DNA of 64,000 bases from positions 124,001 through 188,000 of the forward strand of contig CABZAV010000001.1 of the NCBI GenBank assembly GCA_902523885.1. The letters run 5' to 3'. The notes under the pieces are model-generated. The model did no database searches. It was not told the origin of the DNA and saw only the letters and a list, made by a program, of their open reading frames with translations. Origin of the DNA: an uncultured SAR86 cluster bacterium. GTDB taxonomy: Bacteria > Pseudomonadota > Gammaproteobacteria > Magnimaribacterales > AG-339-G14. A program made the position numbers and the translations under genes. Below, piece by piece: positions 32,902 to 42,448 of this stretch (position 1 is the first letter of the stretch; every line of letters begins with the position of its first letter).

Positions 32902-33315
32902 ATGAAAGTAGAAAATAAAGTAAATCCTAACGAAGAACAAATGGCAGGATTTTTAGAAGGAGATAATGATTCTCCTATAGAAATGGTGAATCTTCTTAAG
33001 TTCAAAGAAAAAGCGGAGTACGAAGATGGAAGGGAAACAGATCTTTCTGGAGAGGAAGCATATGCAATTTATGGCCTAGAAGTAATGGAACATTTAAAAA
33101 AAGTTGGTGCCGAATCGGTTTTTTTTGGCAAAGTCGAACGCCTAATGCTTGGGGAAGTAGAAGAGTTATGGGATATGGTGGCTATCGCTAGATATCCATC
33201 CAGAAAGGCAATGTTGAAAATGATCACAGATCCAGATTACATAGAAAGTGCTAAACATAGATCTGCAGGATTAAAGGGACAATTAAATATAGAGACCAAA
33301 ACAGGTAATAGTTAA
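32902..33315 (+). CDS. DUF1330 family protein
   Basis: IEMVNLLKFKEKAEYEDGRE..LSGEEAYAIYG..., MVAIARYPSRKAMLKMITDPDYIESAKHRSAGL. Confidence 0.8.
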   Translation: MKVENKVNPNEEQMAGFLEGDNDSPIEMVNLLKFKEKAEYEDGRETDLSGEEAYAIYGLEVMEHLKKVGAESVFFGKVERLMLGEVEELWDMVAIARYPSRKAMLKMITDPDYIESAKHRSAGLKGQLNIETKTGNS

Positions 33316-33316
33316 T

Positions 33317-34357
33317 TTGGAGCCTTTAACTTTAATAGGTGCACCTCCGTCACCCTATACTAGAAAAATGATTGCCTTAATGAGGTATCGTCACATTCCC
33401 TATAATATTATTTGGGGAGATCCACAAAGTTTGCTTTCAGGCGAGTTCAAAAATCTTGGCATTGATCCACCTAAACCTGTTTTGCTTCCAACTTTTATAC
33501 TTCCGGATGAAAAGGGAATTCTAAAAGCAGAGACAGACTCAACTCCATTAATTAGAAGATTTGAAAGCGAGTACGAAGATAGAAAATGTCTTCCAGGAGA
33601 TCCTGCCTTAAATTTTTTAAATTTCCTTTTGGAAGATTTCGCTGATGAATGGGTTACTAAGTTTATGTTTCATTATCGTTGGCATTTCGACGAAGACGCT
33701 GATAATGCCGGTACTTTGTTGCCTCTAGCTCAGACAACTAATCTGCCTGACGAAATTCATCAATCAGCAAAAAAATATATTTCTGAAAGACAAATTGAGC
33801 GACTTAGAGTGGTTGGTTCCAATGATACAACGGCTCCAATTATTGAAGCTAGTTACAAAAGATTTTTGAGTATTTTAGAAAAACATTTTAAAAATTCTCC
33901 TTTCTTATTAGGACAAAGAGCAAGTTCAGCAGATTTTGGTCTTTATGGGCAATTGAGTCAGCTTATTGGCTTTGATCCTACGTCTAGAAAAATTGCCCAT
34001 GATCTATCTCCTAGAACAGTAGCTTGGATCAATGTCATTGAAGACTTATCTGGATTGGAAATTTCTGAGGAGGGATGGACTAAATTAGAAGACTTGCCAG
34101 AAAGTATTTTTGACCTTCTCAACGAGGTAGGCCGAGGCTATGTACCGGCTCTTTTAACAAACAAAGCAGCACATGAAGAAGGTGAAAAAACATGGGAAGC
34201 TGAAATAGATGGCTGTCCTTGGGTTCAACAAACATTTCCCTATCAATCAAAATGCTTGAAATGGATAAACGAAGAATATCTAAAACTTGATGAAATGGAT
34301 AGAAGCAGAATTGACAACGTGCTTAAAGACACAGGCTGTGAAAAATTATTTCTCTAA
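33317..34357 (+). CDS. glutathione S-transferase-like protein (TTG start)
   Basis: LTLIGAPPSPYTRKMIALMRYRHIPYNI thioredoxin-like GST N-terminus; FLLGQRASSADFGLYGQLSQL GST C-domain. Confidence 0.75.
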   Translation: MEPLTLIGAPPSPYTRKMIALMRYRHIPYNIIWGDPQSLLSGEFKNLGIDPPKPVLLPTFILPDEKGILKAETDSTPLIRRFESEYEDRKCLPGDPALNFLNFLLEDFADEWVTKFMFHYRWHFDEDADNAGTLLPLAQTTNLPDEIHQSAKKYISERQIERLRVVGSNDTTAPIIEASYKRFLSILEKHFKNSPFLLGQRASSADFGLYGQLSQLIGFDPTSRKIAHDLSPRTVAWINVIEDLSGLEISEEGWTKLEDLPESIFDLLNEVGRGYVPALLTNKAAHEEGEKTWEAEIDGCPWVQQTFPYQSKCLKWINEEYLKLDEMDRSRIDNVLKDTGCEKLFL

Positions 34358-34824
34358 TGAAATTAATCAATAATTTATTTCCAAAAGATGCTTCCTTATA
34401 CAACGGGAGTAAAATAGCTTTTTATGGTTTTATTCTCTTTCTGGCTTTGATGACTTGGCGGGCAATCATACATATGTTCTTTTGGGAGACCGGACTGCAT
34501 GACATTGCAAATGTAATTGTTCTTGAAGGAAAGCCTGATCCAATGATTCCTATCTATTTATTTTTTTCCTTGTGGGGTCTTCAACAAATCTTAACATGCC
34601 TCATTAGCTTAATAGTTCTATTGAAATATCAAGGCCTGATTCCCTTAATGATTTTGATTTTTGCGCTCGAATGGTGGATAAGAACTTTTTACAGTTTGAT
34701 GGGAATGCCATCGATTATTGTTGGATATACTGATGGTGTTACACCAGGGGCAGTTGGAGCACCATTTGCAGGTGTTTTGCTTTTAATAATGTTAGCTCTG
34801 TCTCTGCGATCTAAAAATGCTTAA
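34357..34824 (+). CDS. hypothetical integral membrane protein
   Basis: Four hydrophobic segments; overlaps neighbours (starts at stop of upstream GST, ends inside sulfatase start). Confidence 0.6.
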   Translation: MKLINNLFPKDASLYNGSKIAFYGFILFLALMTWRAIIHMFFWETGLHDIANVIVLEGKPDPMIPIYLFFSLWGLQQILTCLISLIVLLKYQGLIPLMILIFALEWWIRTFYSLMGMPSIIVGYTDGVTPGAVGAPFAGVLLLIMLALSLRSKNA

Positions 34825-36466
34825 AAAAATCCTCTATATTTCAGGTACGCTTTTATTAATTGTCTCCATCGTCTGGGAATACAAGGTAAATATATTAATT
34901 TGGACCATTCCAACATTGATGAACATAGCTAATCCGGTTCAAGAAAATATTCCTACGAATTGGTCTACTGGGCCAAGCGAAATTCAAAAAAGAACAGACG
35001 AAAGACCAAACATAATCTTAATATTAGCTGATGACATGGGTTACAACGACATATCTCTGCATAATGGCGGAGCTGCAGATGGCTCTCTTAAGACACCAAA
35101 CATTGATTCGTTAGCTCAAAGCGGAGCTTGGTTTTCTAGAGGCTATGCAGCTAATGCAACTTGCGCACCGTCAAGAGCTTCAATAATGTCAGGTAAATAT
35201 CCAACAAGATTTGGATACGAATTTACTCCTGTTCCAGATGCATCAAGATTTATCGTTAGTTGGTTAGTTGAAGAAGATGATCCTGTTTTGAGAGCGAGAA
35301 TCGATTCGGAGTTAGCGAATAGTCTGCCTAGTTTTATGGAAATGGGCATGCCAACAGAACAAATAACAATTGCTGAGGTTCTACGGGATGCTGGTTATTA
35401 CACTGCTCACATTGGCAAATGGCATTTAGGACACGCCTACGGAATGGACCCCCAGAGTCAAGGATTTGAAGATTCCTTAACTTTGGCAGGAAGCAGTTAT
35501 TTGCCGGAAAACGATCCTAAGGTGATAAATGCAAAATTTGATACGAATATAGACAGAATGGTTTGGACAAGTAGTCAATATGCAGCCAGGTTCAACGGCG
35601 GTGATCTTTTTAAACCTGACAAATATGTCACTGACTACTATACCGATGAAGCATTGAAAGTTATTGAAAAAAATCAAAATAGACCGTTTTTTTTATATTT
35701 AAGTCATTGGGCAATTCATAATCCCCTCCAAGCGTTGAGAAGTGATGTGGAGCAGATGACTCATATGCCTGATCATAACCTTCAAGTTTATTCTGGGATG
35801 ATTGCTGCATTAGATAGAGGTGTTGGAAAAGTTATAGACAAACTTAAAGAGTTAAAAATTTATGGAAAAACTTTAATTATCTTTACAAGCGATAATGGAG
35901 GCGCAAATTATATTGAGTTAGAAGATATCAATAAGCCTTACCGAGGTTGGAAAATAAGTTTTTTTGAAGGCGGAATAAGAGTGCCATTTATATTTAGCTG
36001 GCCAAATGAAATAAGTTCAGATGTAAAAATAGATAGCGCGATACATCATTTTGATATCTTTTCTACGATTGCTTCTGCAGCAGGTATTAATACTGATAAT
36101 TTAAATTTGGATGGAGTGAATCTATTGCCTTATATTAAAAAAGAAAATTTAGACAGACCTCATAAAACACTTTTTTGGCGCTCTGGAAATCATCAAGCTG
36201 TCTTGCATGAAAATTGGAAATATATAGTTAGCAAAAAAGAAAACTTTAGCTGGTTATTTGATACTGCTAATGATCCACTTGAAAAAAATAATTTAATTAA
36301 AAGTTACCCAGAGAAAGCGTTGCTAATGAAAGGGCTTTTGGCAGAACATAATTCCAAACAAAGCGAGCCTTTATTTCCTTCTGTCTTCGAAATGCCGATT
36401 TTAATTGATAAGTTTGAAGGTCAAGAATTTAAAAAGGGTGATGAATATATTTATTGGTCAAATTAA
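34817..36466 (+). CDS. arylsulfatase-type sulfatase (type I FGly motif)
   Basis: RPNIILILADDMGYNDISLHNGG, TCAPSRASIMSGKYPTR (C-x-P-S-R), GKWHLGHAYGMDPQSQGF, TSDNGGANY. Confidence 0.92.
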   Translation: MLKKILYISGTLLLIVSIVWEYKVNILIWTIPTLMNIANPVQENIPTNWSTGPSEIQKRTDERPNIILILADDMGYNDISLHNGGAADGSLKTPNIDSLAQSGAWFSRGYAANATCAPSRASIMSGKYPTRFGYEFTPVPDASRFIVSWLVEEDDPVLRARIDSELANSLPSFMEMGMPTEQITIAEVLRDAGYYTAHIGKWHLGHAYGMDPQSQGFEDSLTLAGSSYLPENDPKVINAKFDTNIDRMVWTSSQYAARFNGGDLFKPDKYVTDYYTDEALKVIEKNQNRPFFLYLSHWAIHNPLQALRSDVEQMTHMPDHNLQVYSGMIAALDRGVGKVIDKLKELKIYGKTLIIFTSDNGGANYIELEDINKPYRGWKISFFEGGIRVPFIFSWPNEISSDVKIDSAIHHFDIFSTIASAAGINTDNLNLDGVNLLPYIKKENLDRPHKTLFWRSGNHQAVLHENWKYIVSKKENFSWLFDTANDPLEKNNLIKSYPEKALLMKGLLAEHNSKQSEPLFPSVFEMPILIDKFEGQEFKKGDEYIYWSN

Positions 36467-36502
36467 TTTGTAATAAGTTTAAAAATTAAAGAAAATAGAA
36501 AT

Positions 36503-36715
36503 ATGTTATCCAATTTAATTGAAGTAATATTTAACCATTTAACTAATTGGGGAGTTTTTTGGTTTGGTTTTTTGTTTTTCGGGAGTATTTTTGGTGCAAT
36601 ATTGACTTTAATTTTCTCTGCATATGATTCAAAAACCTTAATTCTTGCGGGTTATTTTTTAGGAGCGATTTTCGGATTGATAGCTAATTATAAGGAATGG
36701 TCATGGATCAACTAG
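36503..36715 (+). CDS. small hypothetical membrane protein
   Basis: 70-aa ORF with two hydrophobic segments, overlaps the downstream desaturase start. Confidence 0.5.
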   Translation: MLSNLIEVIFNHLTNWGVFWFGFLFFGSIFGAILTLIFSAYDSKTLILAGYFLGAIFGLIANYKEWSWIN

Positions 36716-37647
36716 TAGAGCAAAAAAATTTGTTTCAAAATCATCAGGAAGAAAATTTAGATCTTTCTTTGGAAGCTGAGAAAAAAATAGCTAGGTCATT
36801 TATGGGCCGAATAGAATGGGAAATGATAGCCATTGGATTAACTCAATGCCTATTTTGGTTTGGTGTTTGGGCGATGGTCTTGAATGGTTTTATGCCTCTC
36901 TGGGCAGGATGTCTCACTTTGATAATTTCTACAACTTTTGCCTATTTGCCCTCACACGCTGGACAGCATGGCCATTTATCTGGAAACAAAAAACATTTAG
37001 ATTGGTTAAATTTTTGGGTAGGTCAGATTTCTTTGATACCTCTAGCTCAATCGCATGAAATTTTAAAAATAACTCATCTAAAACATCATGCTCACACCAA
37101 CGATCCAAATAATGATCCTGACTATAATCATACTCACACTAGCGGTTGGTTTAAATCGGCTTTAGCTGTGCACCTTCAAACTGGCACTAGAGACGAAAGA
37201 TTAAATAACATGATCGAAAAGTGGACGGAGACAGATCCTGAATTTAAAGCCGCAAGCGAAAGAGGAGGAATGGTTCTAGTTGGTTTTTACATATTACAGA
37301 TTGTTGCTGCAATTAATTTTCCTCTAGAAACTTTGCTTCTGTGGTGGCTTCCACGAAAACTGGCTACCTCATATTTGGGCGTAATATTTTCTCATATGCC
37401 CCATAAGGGTCTTCCAGTAGGAAGACACTCTGATACTAGATTTTGGTCGAATGGAATCGTTAGATTCTTCAATCACTCAATGCAAATACATGCCATGCAT
37501 CACATGTATCCAAAAATTTGTCATCATGATGAGCCAAAAGCAATAGAAGCTTTAAGGCCTTTTATGGTTGCTAGAGGCATACCTGGAGCAGATAGAATAC
37601 CAGAGAGAATTACGAACAATCCTCTTACAAAATTGAAAACAGTATAA
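36697..37647 (+). CDS. fatty acid desaturase family protein
   Basis: SHAGQHGHLSG, ITHLKHHAHTNDPNNDPD, MQIHAMHHMYPKICHHDEP His-box motifs. Confidence 0.85.
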   Translation: MVMDQLVEQKNLFQNHQEENLDLSLEAEKKIARSFMGRIEWEMIAIGLTQCLFWFGVWAMVLNGFMPLWAGCLTLIISTTFAYLPSHAGQHGHLSGNKKHLDWLNFWVGQISLIPLAQSHEILKITHLKHHAHTNDPNNDPDYNHTHTSGWFKSALAVHLQTGTRDERLNNMIEKWTETDPEFKAASERGGMVLVGFYILQIVAAINFPLETLLLWWLPRKLATSYLGVIFSHMPHKGLPVGRHSDTRFWSNGIVRFFNHSMQIHAMHHMYPKICHHDEPKAIEALRPFMVARGIPGADRIPERITNNPLTKLKTV

Positions 37648-37650
37648 AAA

Positions 37651-38907
37651 TTAACTTGAGAAACTTAATTTTGGTAGATACTTCAATAAAGTAACTAAGA
37701 CAATATTGAATATCGATTGAAAGATAAACAATTGCGTTACTATCAGCTCACTATTAACTAAATTTCCAAATAAGAAAAAAATAATCACAGCTGACGATCT
37801 TAAAATTTCTGGCAAGAAGCTCAATTCGTATTTTTCCATACTCATCAAAGCTATGGTCGAAGTAATCAAGAGAGTAATTGCAAAAACACTGGTGTCTTGA
37901 AAGGATTGGCTTGCAACTGAAGCAGTAACAGCCGCCGATAAAACCATAATGAAAAATAATTGAATCCAACTATAAATTTTTACTTCAAAAGAAGTTGAAG
38001 GATTGTAAGGCTCAAAATTATCCAAGTCATTTTTATAAATAGGATAATTTGTCTTTACGTCATCTGGTCGCCAGTTTGGCCTTGAAAACCAGACTCTTAT
38101 TTTGTCTTTTATAGATTTAGTTCTGGTGGAGTCCTTAATCATTTCTGCAAATATGTCCAAATTGGCTTTGAAAGGATTCCAACTGCTTAAAGGCTTTGCA
38201 GTTCCATATATAGGTTTTAATTCATCCAGCTCTTCTTTATAAGTACCAAAGAGCCTATCCCATAAAATGAAGACGCCTCCGTAGTTGGCATCTACATAAT
38301 GTTTGTTTTGAGCATGGTGAATTCTATGATTTGAAGGAGAAACAAAGACATATTCATACCAACCAAGTTTAGGAATGTGTTCTGTATGAACCCAAAATTG
38401 ATAAACAAGATTTATTCCCGCTACTGTGACAAAAACTTCCGGAGGAATTCCAACTATAAAAATGGGTAAATAAAATATCCACTTCCAAAGAAAACCTGTA
38501 CTTGTTTGTCTAAGCGCCGTTGATAAATTGAATTCTTCTCCATGATGATGAACCACATGAGTTGCCCATAATACTTTTACTTCATGATGCAACCGATGCA
38601 TCCAGTAGTAACAAAAATCATATAAAAAGAATGCAAATATCCAAACCCATAAAGAGGAAGCAGAAAATAATTTTAGATTGTAGTATTGAGCAACGTAGGC
38701 AAAAGCTGCTCCTTGCAGGCCCAACCCAAGTAAAGGAATGTACCTACTAATAAGACCTAGACTTATACTTGTAAAAGAATCGTTTAAGCGGTAATTATTT
38801 TTGCCTGTAACTAAACCGTATACCAACTCAATAAAAATTAGCACAAAGAAAGCGGGTACGGCTAACGTTATAATTATTGAAGAATCGAATGAGCCAACTT
38901 TTTCCAT
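37651..38907 (-). CDS. sterol desaturase / fatty acid hydroxylase family protein
   Basis: DFCYYWMHRLHHEVKVLWATHVVHHHGEEFNLSTALRQ, SPSNHRIHHAQNKHYVDANYGGVFILWDRLFGTY. Confidence 0.9.
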   Translation of the reverse strand: MEKVGSFDSSIIITLAVPAFFVLIFIELVYGLVTGKNNYRLNDSFTSISLGLISRYIPLLGLGLQGAAFAYVAQYYNLKLFSASSLWVWIFAFFLYDFCYYWMHRLHHEVKVLWATHVVHHHGEEFNLSTALRQTSTGFLWKWIFYLPIFIVGIPPEVFVTVAGINLVYQFWVHTEHIPKLGWYEYVFVSPSNHRIHHAQNKHYVDANYGGVFILWDRLFGTYKEELDELKPIYGTAKPLSSWNPFKANLDIFAEMIKDSTRTKSIKDKIRVWFSRPNWRPDDVKTNYPIYKNDLDNFEPYNPSTSFEVKIYSWIQLFFIMVLSAAVTASVASQSFQDTSVFAITLLITSTIALMSMEKYELSFLPEILRSSAVIIFFLFGNLVNSELIVTQLFIFQSIFNIVLVTLLKYLPKLSFSS

Positions 38908-38982
38908 GGAAGAATTTTAGTTTAAATATATGAAAACACAAAAATTTATTGCTTTTGACAAAAAGTTAACTAACCTTAGAAC

Positions 38983-39561
38983 ATGTCATTCACTTTGCAA
39001 TTGGGCCAGAAAGCTCCAGAATTTAACCTAATTTCTACAAGCAATGAAAATGTTTCCATTACAAGCTTTGATTCTAAATTTTTAGTCATTTTTTTTACAT
39101 GCAATCATTGTCCTTATGTTACCGGATCGGATGAGGTAACTAGACAAACTGCAAATAAATTCAGAGATAAAGACGTGAGCTTTATCGCTATCAACTCAAA
39201 CAGCGCAAATACATATGAAGAAGACAGCTTTGAAAATATGATTTTGAGAATGGAAGAATTTAATTTTCCTTGGGTTTATTTACATGATGCCGATCAGGAA
39301 ATTGCACTGAAATATGGAGCTCTCAAAACTCCGCACTTCTATGTTTTTAATGAACAAAGGAAATTGATCTATACCGGTAGGGGAGTGGATTCACCGTTAG
39401 ATGCAAATAAAATTAAAATCAACAATCTTGAATTAGTTCTTGATGAGCTTACTTCAAATACATTAATATCTATTCCCATCACAAACCCAATTGGGTGTAG
39501 TTTAAAATGGGAAGGTAAGGATGCTCATTGGATGCCACCTGAGGCATGTGATCTTGTATAA
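38983..39561 (+). CDS. thioredoxin-like (AhpC/TSA-type) protein
   Basis: LGQKAPEFNLIST, LVIFFTCNHCPYVTGSDE (CxxC), LKTPHFYVFNEQRKLIYTGRG. Confidence 0.8.
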   Translation: MSFTLQLGQKAPEFNLISTSNENVSITSFDSKFLVIFFTCNHCPYVTGSDEVTRQTANKFRDKDVSFIAINSNSANTYEEDSFENMILRMEEFNFPWVYLHDADQEIALKYGALKTPHFYVFNEQRKLIYTGRGVDSPLDANKIKINNLELVLDELTSNTLISIPITNPIGCSLKWEGKDAHWMPPEACDLV

Positions 39562-39577
39562 ATTTTAAGGAGTAGAT

Positions 39578-40276
39578 ATGACAGATTTAGCCACACTAAC
39601 GAAGCAAGGAGATGTTTCAATAATTAAACTTGATGATGGAAAAGCCAATGCTTTTTCTCTGGACATGTTGGAGAGCCTCAATGCTTGTTTGGCTGAAGTA
39701 CCAAGGGACTCAGGATCTTTGATAATCACTGGGAGAGAAGGCCTTTTTTCTGCTGGATTTGATTTAAAAACTCTTGCATCCGGAGACGTGGAAGCTGCAC
39801 AAAAGATGGTTAAGCTTGGTTTCAATACACTCCTAGACTTATATTCATTTCCTAGACCTATCGTGGCTGCAATTTCTGGCCATGCCGTCGCACTTGGAAT
39901 TTTTGTTGCTTGTTGTTGTGATTATAGGATTGGAATTGAAGGAAAGTTTATCTGCCAAGCCAATGAAGTTAGAAACAACATGGACATTCCTGTGCAGATT
40001 ATGGAGATAGTTAAAGATAGACTTGATAAAAAGCATTTTTATAAAGCGATATATCATGCGGAAGTTTACCCAATGCACGAAGCCATTTCTGCTGGGTACA
40101 TTGACGAAATTGTGCCTCCAGCAAACTTGATGGAAAAAGCTTTAGAAAAAGCTAAAGATTTAGCAACTTTAGGCCATCCTTACTATATGAACACCAAAAA
40201 TGTGTATCAAGCCGATGTCGTTGCTAAAATTAAAGAAGGAATTGAAGGGGCGAGACCGCCAGGACAAACTGCTTAA
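39578..40276 (+). CDS. enoyl-CoA hydratase/isomerase (crotonase) family protein
   Basis: DDGKANAFSLDMLESL, ITGREGLFSAGFDLKTL, PRPIVAAISGHAVALGIFVACCCDYRIG. Confidence 0.87.
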   Translation: MTDLATLTKQGDVSIIKLDDGKANAFSLDMLESLNACLAEVPRDSGSLIITGREGLFSAGFDLKTLASGDVEAAQKMVKLGFNTLLDLYSFPRPIVAAISGHAVALGIFVACCCDYRIGIEGKFICQANEVRNNMDIPVQIMEIVKDRLDKKHFYKAIYHAEVYPMHEAISAGYIDEIVPPANLMEKALEKAKDLATLGHPYYMNTKNVYQADVVAKIKEGIEGARPPGQTA

Positions 40277-40277
40277 A

Positions 40278-41288
40278 TTATTTTTTTTCTAAAAGATAAT
40301 GGTTAACAAACCATTCGTTACCATCATTAATTTTAAAAAATTCTTCGACGGTTAGAAAAAAAATTCGCCATCTTTGAAACCACAAATTTGCATCGTCGTA
40401 ATGCTTTGCAAACATAGCTAAAGTTTCTTTTTTATTTTTATAGTGATTCGATAGCCAGTCTCTCGATGTAAGAGAATAATGTTTGCCGTTTACTTTCCAA
40501 TCTTTTATGACAGTCATATCATTGGAAAAATAATTAAAGATATCTTGTGACGGCATTATTCCTCCTAAAAAGAAGAATTTAGTCATCCAGTCAGCATCAC
40601 CGGAAATTTCATAAGGATACAAAAAATCTTTATGACAAAAAATATGAACAAATAGTTTGCCTTTTTCTGTAAGCATATTAGCTACTTTTGAAAGAAGCTT
40701 TTCGTAATTTCTCATATGCTCAAACATTTCTATTGAAACAATTCGATCAAATTTATCTTCTAGATTTAATTCGTTTATATCTACTTTTAAAGCAGTGATA
40801 TTATTTAAGCCTCTTGATATTGCTTCGGTGGTAATAAAGTCTATCTGGTCTTGAGAATTGCTAATGGAAGTAAAAGAATTTTTAGGAAACCTTTCTGCAG
40901 CAAATAAACTAAAACTTCCCCAGCCACAGCCCAAGTCTAGAATCTTTTGACCATCACAAATTTCAGCTCTGCTGAGATAAAGCTCAAGCATTTTTTCTTC
41001 TGCTTCGACCAAGGTTTCTTTTTGAGTTTCATATAAACAACAGGAATATTTTAAATTCTTGCCCAACACCTTAGTAAAAAATGATGGTGGAACTTCGTAA
41101 TGCTGTTCGTTAGCTTCAAGAGTTTGTTCGGCTATAGATCCTTCTTTGAAAGAAGCTGTAATATTTGATTTTTCAGACAACAAGGACTTATCTTCTAATC
41201 TACTCAAGCTAAGTTTTCTTATTGCAATTCTTAATAAGAAGTCTGGAATAAAGCCTTTTTCAGCTAACCATAATCCTAATCTCATCAT
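40278..41288 (-). CDS. SAM-dependent methyltransferase, Cfa superfamily, coclaurine N-methyltransferase-like
   Basis: NEQHYEVPPSFFTKVLGKNLKYSCCLYE, GQKILDLGCGWGSFSLFAAERFP, SNSQDQIDFI, KLFVHIFCHKDFLYPYE; start set at internal Met overlapping the upstream cfa stop. Confidence 0.78.
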   Translation of the reverse strand: MMRLGLWLAEKGFIPDFLLRIAIRKLSLSRLEDKSLLSEKSNITASFKEGSIAEQTLEANEQHYEVPPSFFTKVLGKNLKYSCCLYETQKETLVEAEEKMLELYLSRAEICDGQKILDLGCGWGSFSLFAAERFPKNSFTSISNSQDQIDFITTEAISRGLNNITALKVDINELNLEDKFDRIVSIEMFEHMRNYEKLLSKVANMLTEKGKLFVHIFCHKDFLYPYEISGDADWMTKFFFLGGIMPSQDIFNYFSNDMTVIKDWKVNGKHYSLTSRDWLSNHYKNKKETLAMFAKHYDDANLWFQRWRIFFLTVEEFFKINDGNEWFVNHYLLEKK

Positions 41289-42448
41289 TTTACTTTTAGT
41301 AAGTATTGCGAAACTTCTAATTGACCATTCAAGAAACCTCCTCTGCAGTATGCTAAATACATATCCCAAGTTCTTTTGAATTTTGCATCAAATCCCATTT
41401 CTTCTATATCACTCCAAGCGATCTGAAAATTTTCATACCAAGTTTCCAATGTTTTTGCATATGATTTTGCAAAATTAGTAGTTTTTATATTTTCTAAATC
41501 AAACTTTCTTGCTTCATCAACAAACAATTGATCTGATGCTAATTCTCCGCCTGGAAAAATATAAGTCTGAATAAAATCTGGCCATTTGTCATAACCTTCA
41601 AAGTAATCTTTAGTCATTGTTATTGTTTGAATGACAGCTTTAGCATTTGGTTTGAGGACATTTTGAATTTTTTGAAAATATGAATTCCAATACTCAGAAC
41701 CAACTGCCTCAAACATTTCGATAGAGACGACAGCGTCAAATTCCCCCTCAAGCAATCTGTAATCAATTAATTCAATATCCGGAACTGTTTCTAAATTTTC
41801 GATCCTATCCTTAGCAAATTTGAATTGACTTGGCGAAATAGTTATACCTTTAACTAAATAGCCTTCCTTTGATGCATGTTCTAAAAAACCTCCCCAGCCA
41901 CAACCTATTTCTAAGATACGAGATCCAACCGGAAGATCCAAGGTATCTAGAATTAATTGGTATTTAGCTTTTTGGGCTTCTTCAATTGTTTCATTTTGTT
42001 CTTTATAAAAGGCAGAAGAGTAGGTCATGGTTTTATCAAGCCACATAGAATAAAAATCATTTCCTAAGTCATAATGTGCTTCAATATTTTTTTTGCTTCC
42101 TGAAATTGAATTTTTATTTAGTCGGTGTTGAATTTTTGTGAAGATTCTCCCTAAAACTTTTCCGTCAACAATTGTACTTATTGAAGAATAGTTTTTAGTG
42201 AGAAATTCCATTAAAAATATTAAGTTTGAAGTTGACCAATAATTCTTGATATAACCTTCGGTGAAACCAAGACTGCCTCTGGTGAATAAAAGCCAAATAC
42301 CTTTCCAAGAAGTAATAACCAAGTCTGCTTTTTCGGATCCTTCTCCAAGTTGAAGCATGGTTTTATTGGGAAAAGTGATTATTAAAAAACCAGATTCTAA
42401 ATTAACAATCCTTTTCTCAAGCCATTTTTTAAAAAATTTAGTCAACAT
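41285..42448 (-). CDS. cyclopropane-fatty-acyl-phospholipid synthase family protein
   Basis: NIEAHYDLGNDFYSMWLDKTMTYSSAFY, GSRILEIGCGWGGFLEHASKEGY, TISPSQFKFA, QTYIFPGGELAS. Confidence 0.88.
   Translation of the reverse strand: MLTKFFKKWLEKRIVNLESGFLIITFPNKTMLQLGEGSEKADLVITSWKGIWLLFTRGSLGFTEGYIKNYWSTSNLIFLMEFLTKNYSSISTIVDGKVLGRIFTKIQHRLNKNSISGSKKNIEAHYDLGNDFYSMWLDKTMTYSSAFYKEQNETIEEAQKAKYQLILDTLDLPVGSRILEIGCGWGGFLEHASKEGYLVKGITISPSQFKFAKDRIENLETVPDIELIDYRLLEGEFDAVVSIEMFEAVGSEYWNSYFQKIQNVLKPNAKAVIQTITMTKDYFEGYDKWPDFIQTYIFPGGELASDQLFVDEARKFDLENIKTTNFAKSYAKTLETWYENFQIAWSDIEEMGFDAKFKRTWDMYLAYCRGGFLNGQLEVSQYLLKVK

Noticed and set aside
40278-42448. Tandem Cfa genes as a simple recent duplication
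   Set aside because: The two proteins differ strongly in sequence and subfamily motifs, so they are divergent paralogues rather than a recent copy
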